Assembly (NCBI RefSeq): GCF_037975245.1
Contig: NC_092576.1
Location: 42,381,111-42,445,110, forward strand
Direction of reading: 5' to 3'
From: Apostichopus japonicus
Taxonomy: Eukaryota; Echinodermata; Holothuroidea; Aspidochirotida; Stichopodidae
Length of the DNA stretch: 64,000 nucleotides
This document shows, in pieces, positions 53,692 through 64,000 of this stretch (its first letter is position 1; each line of letters begins with the position of its first letter). Position numbers and translations under genes: made by a program. Under the pieces are notes generated by a model, which was given only the letters and a program-made list of their open reading frames with translations, had not been told where the DNA came from and ran no database searches.

Positions 53692-56424
53692 AGTATATGA
53701 TGTAATATTACTGTGGTACATGGAGTACCATATCATATGATGTAATGTTACTGTAGTACATGGAGTACCATATCATATGATGTAATGTTACTGTAGTACA
53801 TGGAGTACCATATCATATGATGTAATGTTACTGTAGTACATTGAGTACCATATCATATGATGTAATGTTACTGTAGTACATGGAGTACCATATCATATGA
53901 TGTAATGTTACTGTAGTACATTGAGTACCATATCATATGATGTAATGTTACTGTAGTACATGGAGTACCATATCATATGATGTAATGTTACTGTAGTACA
54001 TGGAGTACCATATCATATGATGTAATGTTACTGTAGTACATGGAGTACCATATCATATGATGTAATGTTACTGTAGTACATTGAGTACCATATCATATGA
54101 TGTAATGTTACTGTAGTACATGGAGTACCATATCATATGATGTAATGTTACTGTGGTACATTGAGTACCATATCATATGATGTAATATTACTGTGGTACA
54201 TGGAGTACCATATCATATGATGTAATGTTACTGTAGTACATTGAGTACCATATCATATGATGTAATATTACTGTGGTACATGGAGTACCATATCATATGA
54301 TGTAATGTTACTGTAGTACATGGAGTACCATATCATATGATGTAATGTTACTGTGGTACATGGAGTACCATATCATATGATGTAATGTTACTGTAGTACA
54401 TTGAGTACCATATCATATGATGTAATGTTACTGTAGTACATGGAGTACCATATCATATGATGTAATGTTACTGTAGTACATGGAGTACCATATCATATGA
54501 TGTAATGTTACTGTAGTACATGGAGTACCATATCATATGATGTAATATTACTGTGGTACATGGAGTACCATATCATATGATGTAATGTTACTGTAGTACA
54601 TGGAGTACCATATCATATGATGTAATGTTACTGTAGTACATTGAGTACCATATCATATGATGTAATGTTACTGTAGTACATGGAGTACCATATCATATGA
54701 TGTAATATTACTGTGGTACATGGAGTACCATATCATATGATGTAATGTTACTGTAGTACATGGAGTACCATATCATATGATGTAATGTTACTGTAGTACA
54801 TTGAGTACCATATCATATGATGTAATGTTACTGTAGTACATGGAGTACCATATCATATGATGTAATGTTACTGTAGTACATTGAGTACCATATCATATGA
54901 TGTAATGTTACTGTAGTACATGGAGTACCATATCATATGATGTAATGTTACTGTAGTACATGGAGTACCATATCATATGATGTAATGTTACTGTAGTACA
55001 TTGAGTACCATGGCATATGATGTAATGTTACTGTAGTACATGGAGTACCATATCATATGATGTAATGTTACTCTACATTGAGTACCATATCATATGATGT
55101 TATGTTACTGTAGTACATGGAGTACCATATCATATGATGTAATGTTACTGTAGTACATGGAGTACCATATCATATGATGTAATGTTACTGTAGTACATTG
55201 AGTACCATGGCATATGATGTAATGTTACTGTAGTACATGGAGTACCATATCATATGATGTAATGTTACTGTAGTACATGGAGTACCATATCATATGATGT
55301 AATGTTACTGTAGTACATGGAGTACCATATCATATGATGTAATATTACTGTGGTACATGGAGTACCATATCATATGATGTAATGTTACTGTAGTACATGG
55401 AGTACCATATCATATGATGTAATGTTACTGTAGTACATTGAGTACCATATCATATGATGTAATGTTACTGTAGTACATGGAGTACCATATCATATGATGT
55501 AATGTTACTGTAGTACATTGAGTACCATATCATATGATGTAATGTTACTGTAGTACATGGAGTACCATATCATATGATGTAATGTTACTGTAGTACATGG
55601 AGTACCATATCATATGATGTAATGTTACTGTAGTACATTGAGTACCATGGCATATGATGTAATGTTACTGTAGTACATGGAGTACCATATCATATGATGT
55701 TATGTTACTCTACATTGAGTACCATATCATATGATGTTATGTTACTGTAGTACATGGAGTACCATATCATATGATGTAATGTTACTGTAGTACATGGAGT
55801 ACCATATCATATGATGTAATGTTACTGTAGTACATTGAGTACCATGGCATATGATGTAATGTTACTGTAGTACATGGAGTACCATATCATATGATGTAAT
55901 GTTACTGTAGTACATGGAGTACCATATCATATGATGTAATGTTACTGTAGTACATGGAGTACCATATCATATGATGTAATGTTACTCTACATTGAGTACC
56001 ATATCATATGATGTTATGTTACTGTAGTACATGGAGTACCATATCATATGATGTAATGTTACTGTAGTACATGGAGTACCATATCATATGATGTAATGTT
56101 ACTCTACATGGAGTACCATATCATATGATGTAATGTTACTGTAGTACATGGAGTACCACATCATATGGTGTAATGTTACTGTAGTACATGGAGTACCATA
56201 TCATATGGTGTAATGTTACTGTAGTACATGGAGTACCATATCATATGATGTAATGTTACTCTACATTGAGTACCATATCATATGATGTAATGTTACTGTA
56301 GTACATGGAGTACCATATCATATGATGTAATGTTACTGTGGTACATGGAGTACCACATCATATGGTGTAATGTTACTGTAGTACATGGAGTACCATATCA
56401 TATGGTGTAATGTTACTGTAGTAC
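53692..56424. repeat. 40-bp minisatellite array after XRCC4, about 68 copies
   Basis: Unit TGTAATGTTACTGTAGTACA plus TGGAGTACCATATCATATGA. Variants are TTGAG for TGGAG, AATATTACTGTGG for AATGTTACTGTAG, CCATGGCAT for CCATATCAT, and a 36-base form with ACTCTACATTG. It starts about 90 bases after the stop codon, so it may lie in the 3' UTR. A 636-base block is duplicated in tandem (variant markers 55011, 55071, 55208 against 55648, 55709, 55844). Confidence 0.97.
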
Positions 56425-56435
56425 TCCATGCTTAA

Positions 56436-56945
56436 TACCAGGCAGCAGTTTAGCAGGGATGGTTACCACCAGGCAGCAGTTTAGCAGGGATGATTACCAC
56501 CAGGCAGCAGTTTAGCAGGGATGGTTACTACCAGGCAGCAGTTTAGTAGGGCTGGTCACCATGTGTTTTTAGTAGCAAGGTTGGTTACCTGTTGACTGTA
56601 GCAAGGACGTCACCAGGCATGACTTAAGCAGGAATGGTAAACAGTCTTATCACCTGAAGCAGGGACAGTTACCAAGCATCACTTTATCCGGGATGGCTAC
56701 TCAGTCAATTCCATAGCAGAGCTGGTTACCACCCAGACTGTAGCTGGGCTGGTTACCTAACAAATATGTAGCAGGGATAGGTTACCAGGTATCACTATAG
56801 CTTGGGGGGGTGGGGGTTTACCAGTCAAACCTGTAACAGGGTTATGTTTACCAGGTACCACCGTAGCAGGGGATGGGGGGGTGGGGGTTGCCAGTCCAAC
56901 CTCTAAAAGGGTTAGGTTACCATGGTATCACTGTAGCACTGGTTG
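56436..56945. repeat. Tandem repeat, about 30 bp unit (CCAGGCAGCAGTTTAGCAGG), decaying rightward
   Basis: Four close copies at 56436-56560, then weaker copies with GTAGCAGGG and GGTTACCAGGTATCAC spaced about 30-60 bases to about 56945. Confidence 0.8.
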
Positions 56946-58950
56946 TTCGATAACAATTGTTCTGCAGCATTGCTGTACAACGATCGATGCTATTAACCCT
57001 AACCACGGAGAGAACCGGTGCAAACCGTATTTTGCAGTTTATTATCCCTGATTCCGACATGATCTTTGTGATATTTACTCAGCTCATTTCAGTTCCAACT
57101 CTGATCACATCATCCCTTCTGTTTATTATGATGTTGCATCAGTGGTCTTACCTTGTCACCTATTGCTGTTGTTATATGTTTATACATCTGATGTATCCTT
57201 CATTTGATATTTCATATTAATTAACAGATGTGTGACCTTCAGCAAGTTCAGCATATTAAAACATTATTAAAACAGGGCCCATGTGGAGTTCATCAAAACA
57301 TATTTCAGCTTTGTGGGCAATATATGTTCCGTCAGAGAGAGAATATTTTTTTTTCAGATGAGGTATTGCTTACGTTATATTATGTTTAACAAATTAACAA
57401 AGGCCTTGGATCTGAGAATCCTCTCTTGGGCGAGAGTGTTTTTAAGCAAATAGAAATCTTGTTTAGGTATCTTTTATGTCCTTAAATCAACATTGTGCTA
57501 CGGTGGACTCAAAATGGCTGACAGGTTGTCATGGTTTTACTGTTAGTCTTTTGCCAAAACATGCCATTTTTTGAAGAATGTGTGTGGGAGAAGGGAGGGG
57601 AGGGCGCTACTGTGAAACAACAGCAGAGTGATAAGAAAAATGTTGCTTTGTCAATGGTCATGTTTCTTTGTAATTATTCTTAGCCTTTCCTCATTCAGTT
57701 AACTTGTAATCAAGAAGTTAACTACCTTGATTGATGATTTCACATTTAACAGATAATTTTAGCTTTTGTTCATTAAAAAGGAAAATCCATCACAGTGAAA
57801 ATGACTTTATAATTATTCAAACAAACAAAAAAATTGGAATTTAAAAAAAAAAATACCATAAATCATTGGAAGAACTCAATTCATTAAGCACAGAACTATT
57901 TTTGTTCTCCATGAAATCATTGGTTTAAAATTTTAATTTTCAATTCCCATCAAATTTCTTGTTGTTCTTTCAAGCCCATTTTTACCCTCATTCCATTTGT
58001 CTTAATGGATTAATTAGTGTATTTGTAAGGTTCATAATTATCTTTACCTTTTGTAACTTTGGCATGTAATGCCTCCTGGTGAGTTGAGGGGGGGTGGGTT
58101 CGGGGGAAGGGGGGTGTTATCTCCCGGTTGTAATGCATAGTATCAAGGAGAGTAATAAAACCATCTTAAGCCAAAATTTTGTATTTGCTTTTGTTAAAAT
58201 CTTTTATTCCGTATGTCCATGAAATACTTAAAAAGTTTATTATTTTGACTTATAAAACATGGCTAAAGTAATGGAAAAATGTCAACCACTTTATATTCTC
58301 ATTCCCAATGGTAACGGTTTTACTGCAGGAGGCGTGGGAGGAGGGGGGTGGAAACCAAAGATTTGAGAATTTAATGGATTCAGTAAATTATTCATTTAAG
58401 TTTTATTTGTTGAGAGACTAGGATAATGTTTTGAGGAAAACCCTATGATGTTAATATGATTGAAAAAAATGTCAAAAGTTGCTTAATCAAAGCAAAAAGG
58501 CTGTGTTAATTGCTGATAACTGAATTACCAAATTGACTTTATTGATGATAACTTATAAAGTCTCTCTTTTATGAAAAATTATTCAGATTTTCTTTGTTTC
58601 TAACAAACAGAAAAATAACTCAAGTATATTCTAACCATTTTTGTCTCTTTTTATCTGTTTTGTTTTTGACTCTATTTTAGGGGATGGAAAATATCTTTAA
58701 ACTCTCTAAGCAGTCAATAATCTTCAAATGTTTTTATTTTCAGAGAATAATTAGTTGACATTTATTCTAGATGTTATTGTCAATGAAATTACACAACCCG
58801 AAACAAGTACCCCTGTGCAAAAAATGAAAATGGTTAAGAAAAAAAATGTCAAAATTCTTTGTTTTTGTTAGACCACATAATTAAGAAGAAAACTTTTTTC
58901 CCACAATTTACACCAGCATGTGCTGTTTCAGCAACTTCATTGGACAAAAT
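56946..58950. other. Downstream of XRCC4, no gene seen
   Basis: Candidate polyadenylation signals for XRCC4 on plus are ATTAAA near 57255 and AATAAA near 58153, but the transcript end cannot be fixed from sequence. G-rich patches at 58087-58115 and 58330-58350. The open frame 56957-57220 has no domain. Confidence 0.4.
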
Positions 58951-59262
58951 CAGGGTTTCCGTAACTTTACCCCCCCCCCCCCCTCACGAATCCCACGTGG
59001 ATGTCAGAATTTTCGAGATACGATCTGAGTCATTATACTATAATACGTATAACAGTGTTTCGTAAAAGATCAAGTTCATAGTGTAACATTGTAGAGTTTG
59101 TCGAAAGGTAAAAATTTTGTACATTACTAAATTATATGATATATCAGATTTTAGTTCAACAAAAAGTACTCTAGTTATGACTGTCAGAAACGTCTCACGA
59201 ACCCCCTGTGATGGACTCACGCACCACCTGGTGGTTCATGCACCCCAGTTAGGGAACCCCTG
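58951..59262. mobile_element. Old hAT-like remnant, 312 bp
   Basis: CAGGGTTTCCGTAACT at the left and its inverted partner CAGGGGTTCCCTAACT at the right. The flanking octamers GACAAAAT and GTCTAAAT agree at six of eight positions, consistent with a decayed 8-bp duplication. Confidence 0.6.
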
Positions 59263-59804
59263 GTCTAAATTGAACAATATTTGATAGAGACCCATAGCTT
59301 AAAGGTAGTCAGTATAGGCCCCAAATTATAGCAGGCTATAATTGCTAGAAGTTTTCGAAAAAATACTTTCCTGCAAGTGTTTACTCTCCAAACTGTTCTC
59401 AGACATTTTTTTATAAGGAACACACAAGATGACTGAATGTCCCAGTGAGGAAAATTTCCTCGAAGGTTGTAATAAAAACAGTTTAAGAATTTTGACCAAT
59501 GGTGACCATATTTGAATATCTAGCATATTTGGGGCCAATACAGAATAACTTTAATGGTGGTAATCATTGTAACCCACGTAATCAAATGAAATGTTTGAGA
59601 AGTTATCCTTTAAAGAACCGAGGTTCATCTGTTAAAGTGACTGGACTTGTGAGTCTAAAACAGACAATCAGGTCAGTTCCTCAAAGGCAACATAAAACTC
59701 AATAGTGAAAAAAGTATGACTTTTTTATGGCCTCAAATGATATGTTTACAATATAGAACAAATAGAAAAATGCTATTCCATGTCATCCGAAGGTATTCTG
59801 TTGC
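59263..59804. other. Intergenic, no gene seen
   Basis: AT-rich with no supported feature. Confidence 0.45.
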
Positions 59805-59808
59805 TTAA

Positions 59809-60423
59809 AGCAGCATTTTGCGTTTGGTCGCCGTTTTCTACTTTTTTGACATGTCCATTGATTTTTTTACATGTATCAATCACAAAACAGCAGACTAAGA
59901 TATCAGCCAAGTTTTTCCCTGCCAACATCGTTAATTGGCGAGTAATTAAGGATATTTGCAGAGAATGAGAAAAGTATCCACGACAAAATTCCACATTTAA
60001 AATTAATCGCATACAGTACCCCAAACCCACTAGTTTGAATTCAACCAATCAGAGATGCAGGTTTAGTTATGAGCCGTTGCTAAAAATAGATTCAAGACTT
60101 TGCGTTGGTACAACCAGGGAGTTGTTATGGAACTCCCTGGTACAACTGCCATATAGACTGTACACAAATCAAGCTTGGTGTTGTATTACGTATTGGTCAA
60201 TGACGTTCGTAGTGTTTAAATATTCATATTATGGGCGAGGTTACTTGGGATCCCAACGGAAAATATCTTGGAGAAAAACAAAGTTGAAAGTTGCAAATTT
60301 TTCGACTTTCATGCCACCATTTGAAGTAAAATATAAATAGATAAGCTAGTTATGTATGTCGTTATGGCATAGTGGAGTCAGTGAGGTTGACAAATATCAT
60401 AGAAAAGGACGCAAAATGCTGCA
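59809..60423. mobile_element. TTAA-flanked MITE, family B, 615 bp
   Basis: TTAA on both sides (59805-59808, 60424-60427) and inverted ends AGCAGCATTTTGCGT / TGCAGCATTTTGCGT. It contains the CCAGGGAGTT hairpin at 60114-60140. The 101-codon plus frame inside has no domain. piggyBac or Kolobok type by target site. Confidence 0.72.
60114..60140. repeat. Short hairpin, CCAGGGAGTT/AACTCCCTGG
   Basis: Ten-base perfect arms around GTTATGG; near-identical to 13554-13580. Confidence 0.65.
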
Positions 60424-60536
60424 TTAAACGAATCCAAAACTTGCATTATCAATGAGTTTGCTTAGAATTTATCAAACAATGGATGAACACAAACATTTAG
60501 TCCTAACGAGTGACGTCATCATCACGTTAGCCTTAA

Positions 60537-60892
60537 AGGGAGTGAAGACTCGCGCACAAAGCAACGTCTGATGCCGGAAATCTGACCTAGTTTCGAATGA
60601 GGTGTAACAGAAGTGTCAGACACCACCAGCGATCCCAGAAAATACACACACAGCTTGCTACCGTCGGTAGTTAGACACTAGTGTACAGTCAATACATACA
60701 GCTGCGGTCAATACCCACAACACAGTGTACATAGCAGCGATGGACATCTCAGGTCTAGATAAAAGATAACAAGGTATCACGTTTCATTACTGTCTGCATT
60801 TTGTAACGACAAGAAGAAAACGTCACTTGCAAGCAATGGAAAGTAAACCTTTTCAGAGGGCGGCACATGGTTTGGGCGAGTCTTTAATGCCT
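60537..60892. mobile_element. TTAA-flanked MITE, family A copy 2 (356 bp)
   Basis: About 85-90% similar by eye to 33037-33385 over its whole length and in the same orientation. TTAA flanks at 60533-60536 and 60893-60896, inverted ends with GTGAAGACTCGCGCA. Confidence 0.88.
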
Positions 60893-61075
60893 TTAAAGGA
60901 GCGTTCCAGAGAATTATCATATTTTACAGCTCAATATCTTGAAAACATGAATAATTTAAAAGAAAATATTACTAGCTTACCATATCTTATTTTCTTTGAA
61001 TAGATTACAGCGGTAGGTTGTTCTACTATATATGAATATTACGGCCTACATGGCTTGGCCAAAATAATGAAAATA

Positions 61076-61298
61076 TTACGACCCTTCATTAAAATACAAA
61101 ATGTCTTCCAACATTGCATCATGTTTTATTACATACACATTATGAACTATCTCAAAGATGTCATTATGTTCCAAGGTCGCACGTTGGATTTTTTCGGAGT
61201 CAGGAGAATAGCTGATAAAGGCCGTTTGACCAATCGCAAGGAACGCCAGGAGTGCAAAAACATCGTTGTAGCTGCCTCTTATATCGTTATATCTAGAC
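61076..61298 (-). CDS. Possible terminal exon of an unrecognised gene
   Basis: I do not recognise the product. A good acceptor (TTTTCCTAAACTTCAG, AG at 61300-61299) is followed by an open frame to TAA at 61078-61076, about 74 residues. It reads SRYNDIRGSY, a hydrophobic stretch NDVFALLAFLAIGQTAFIS that could cross a membrane, then PDSEKIQRATLEHNDIFEIV and an acidic end. Composition is coding-like. If real, its earlier exons lie to the right on the minus strand, but none was recognised up to 64000. An ATG at 61336 would alternatively make an 86-codon single-exon frame. Confidence 0.3.
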
Positions 61299-61336
61299 CT
61301 GAAGTTTAGGAAAATGAGCAAATAAAATAATTGCAA

Positions 61337-62739
61337 TTACTCTTATAAAAGTGCAGTCTCATAATTGTAATAATTCCGAGCATACAAAACTCACAAATAA
61401 ATACAAACTGTTTTATCCAGATACCACTTTAAAATAAAATTGTCGGATTTTGCCATTCAATGTACCGATGACATATCACGAGGCATATCAAAAGAACCTG
61501 GTCCCTTCTCTGACTACCCCATCCGCTTCCCTCCTCGCCACCAACTCTCACACCCTTATCTCCTATCCCTTTCCAGCAATATTTGACATCGTCTGGTCCT
61601 AAGGAGACAATTATTGCACAGGTATTACACCTAACACGTGGACATCTGGACCACACAAGGGACTACAATTTTATTAACCGTGTATAGAAAGTATGCATGA
61701 ATACACTTACAGCAACATATGCAGTTCCTTACTATCGCCTAACGTGTACAGCCAGTATAGGCCCTACGTCGTTAAATAGTCACAGTATAAGCTTAGGACG
61801 CTATATAAAAAACGTAAGCCGGCAAATCAACGGTGGCGTATAAGTCTCCACCAGATGAATTTCAGTGTTGTAATGCTACTTTGAACGACATATTAAAAAT
61901 TTCTATTATTTGATTTGATAATCCAAATTTCCATTTTTTGCAAACTGTACAAATTCATTGTTTGATTGAAATTTTGACTTTTCATAACATAAGACATATT
62001 ATGTGGTAAATGAAACGAAAACATTGATGATATGATTGCCTGTCAATACCTTTGCTAACACAAAACATCCAACTGAATGAAAAAAGTAGGAAGAGAAACA
62101 TGCTTCCACTATAACCCTCCTCCCCCCCCCCACCCTCGCCTTCCATTTTTTTTACAAAGTGGGTGGCAATTACCTCCTTCCCATTGTTACCAAGCCTATA
62201 TTCTAAATTACCGTTATAGGATGGAATAACTAAAATATAGCTACAAGTGTTTTAATTCATAACGTACGTATTCATATCATTTTCTACGAATACAGTTTCA
62301 GTTGCATTTAAAAAATACAGTCCAATTGTCATACCAGCATTTAACTCCTGTATTATATCATACAGGGTTACATTTTGTTACCTTTTGTTTCTCGACATAA
62401 TTATATTGTTATTGTCACCATTGTGTTATATAATCAACCAACGGTTGATACCGTAGACGTATATATAGAATATAGTTGTAAACTGAAATTGTCCGTTACG
62501 TACCTTAATTTAGCAGAATAAATCTCTCGAGTGCATAGAGAGGGCGGTATTACACAAACATTTAGCACGTCCTTTTTATTCCAATATGTAAGGATAGACC
62601 TCAGTTAGGGGATTACATAATAGCCTAGTACAAACAAAATTCCAATACAGAGGTCCAATGACGATATGCATTCGTATAAAGAGATCCCATGAATTATCTG
62701 TTCTGCACTACGATATATGTGTTTCAGGTGTATTTATCT
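61337..62739. other. Intergenic, no gene seen
   Basis: AT-rich with a C-rich patch (62118-62135). The frame 61429-61656 on minus has no domain. Confidence 0.4.
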
Positions 62740-63165
62740 GATATCACCTGTACTGCAATACGATATATGTGTCTTAGTTTGATTCATATCATATAACCTA
62801 TACTGCACTACTATATATGTGTTTCATGTGTATTCATATTATATTACCTGTACTGCACTACTATATATGTGTTTTAGGTGTATTCATATGATATCACCCG
62901 TACTGCATTATGATATATGTGTTTCAGGTTTATTCATATGATATCACCCGTACTGCATTATGATATATGTGTTTCAGGTTTATTCATCTGATATCACTTG
63001 TACTGCACTACGATATATGTTTCAGGTTTATTCATATGAAACCACCTGTACTGCAGTACGATATATGTTTCAGGTTTATTCATATGAAACCACCTGTGCG
63101 GCACTACTGTATATGTGTACCTGTACTGCACTACGATATATGTGTTTCAGGTGTATTCATTTTAA
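62740..63165. repeat. Tandem repeat, about 45-60 bp unit, about nine copies
   Basis: CACCTGTACTGCACTACGAT, ATATGTGTTTCAGGTGTATT and CATATGATAT recur with length variants from about 62740 to 63165. Frames across it are by-products. Confidence 0.88.
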
Positions 63166-64000
63166 ACCGGAAACATGTGTGTCTGCTAGAGAAGCTTTAT
63201 CATCTCCAAATTAACTATTGGTTTGTTTGCTTATGACACGACGTGTTTCTGTTTACCTGGTGTGATTTTGTCTCTTTTATTTGGCTTTGCTTGCCTTTTC
63301 ATTTGGGTAGGAGGATGGGTTGGAGGGGGAGGGTGACATGGTTTGCTCAGTATTGTTGATCAGTGGACAGGTCTCCGCCTGTTGCCCCCTTGCTTTATTT
63401 CCTCACACGGTGGAGAAGGAGATTGAAATACCTTCTTCAAACATTTCCCGTGTAGAATAAGAAGCTGCCAGACAAGGTAAAACAATACAACTTATTTCTT
63501 TATTTCCTTCATTTTTATCTTTATGATGCTTGAAATATGATATATCATACAAAATAATGTGAAAAAAAATGGGAGAAAAAAAACTAATCATGTGAAAAAC
63601 ACAAACGCATATTAAAGTATATCAATACTGAAAAGAAAAAAATTAAAATGCGTACTAGGGAATAAGTCAGTCGTGGATATTAAAATGTAATGAGGTGAGT
63701 TAGATATAGTAATGTAAGTCTTATGAATATTTATGAATACTCATGCACATATTTGACTGCATTGATATAATGCTGTATGCATTTACCATACTTAATAATT
63801 ATAGCATAATTAGGAATACGACCATGTTCTAATATGGGTTGGGCTGGTACTCCATCGTTCATATACTTAAACATCCAGGAAATTGTTTCATGTATAAAAT
63901 CACACTTTTTTAACATTTTGTATAAATTTTAGCAATAATTACGAAAATTAACAATTATTAAGACAAAATAGCACGACAATCAAATGTAGATATTAACCGT
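63166..64000. other. Intergenic, no gene seen
   Basis: AT-rich with a G-rich patch (63308-63340). Short open frames on minus show no domain. Confidence 0.45.

Overview
This is a piece of animal (metazoan) nuclear genome. Short coding exons are separated by 0.8-4.6 kb introns with GT-AG boundaries, and most of the rest is microsatellites, minisatellites and transposon remains. Nothing bacterial, viral or CRISPR-like was seen. A marine invertebrate, probably a deuterostome such as an echinoderm, fits best: a beta-microseminoprotein-like family, an XRCC4 gene, a Penelope-like element with a GIY-YIG endonuclease, tRNA-derived SINEs and many TAGGCCTA palindromes. The species is not identified.

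Left part (1-18 kb): two paralogous secreted cysteine-rich peptide genes lie on the minus strand. One is complete in three exons (17851-17779, 16009-15895, 11329-11197) and encodes a 106-residue, 10-cysteine protein that I recognise as beta-microseminoprotein-like. The other shows only its signal-peptide exon (1701-1629); the rest presumably lies beyond the left edge. Between them, at 3981-7177 on the minus strand, is a Penelope-like retroelement in circularly permuted order: the RT/GIY-YIG half comes first and the N-terminal half second. Both ends are the same 55 bp of coding sequence, and (AT)n tracts flank both sides.

Middle (18-37 kb): no convincing host gene. It holds DNA transposon remnants with perfect 8-bp target duplications (18519-19357, 20821-21165, 33729-34323), a TTAA-flanked MITE (33037-33385), a 566-bp terminal-inverted-repeat element (35441-36006), several minisatellites, and the broken 3' end of a non-LTR retrotransposon (36755-37297).

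Right part (37-54 kb): a complete XRCC4 gene on the plus strand, with ten coding exons (37353-53604) giving 364 residues. It is the non-homologous end-joining scaffold that binds DNA ligase IV. The head domain, coiled coil, acidic TDEE motif and terminal DLFDEM are all visible, and every exon junction keeps frame. Its introns hold three long minisatellites, two SINE copies and a foldback element, and a 2.7-kb array of 40-bp repeats starts about 90 bases after the stop codon.

Far right (57-64 kb): intergenic sequence with one hAT-like remnant, two TTAA-flanked MITEs, a 50-bp-class minisatellite, and one possible unrecognised minus-strand exon (61298-61076). The host genes are unrelated to one another in function (a secreted peptide family and a DNA repair scaffold).
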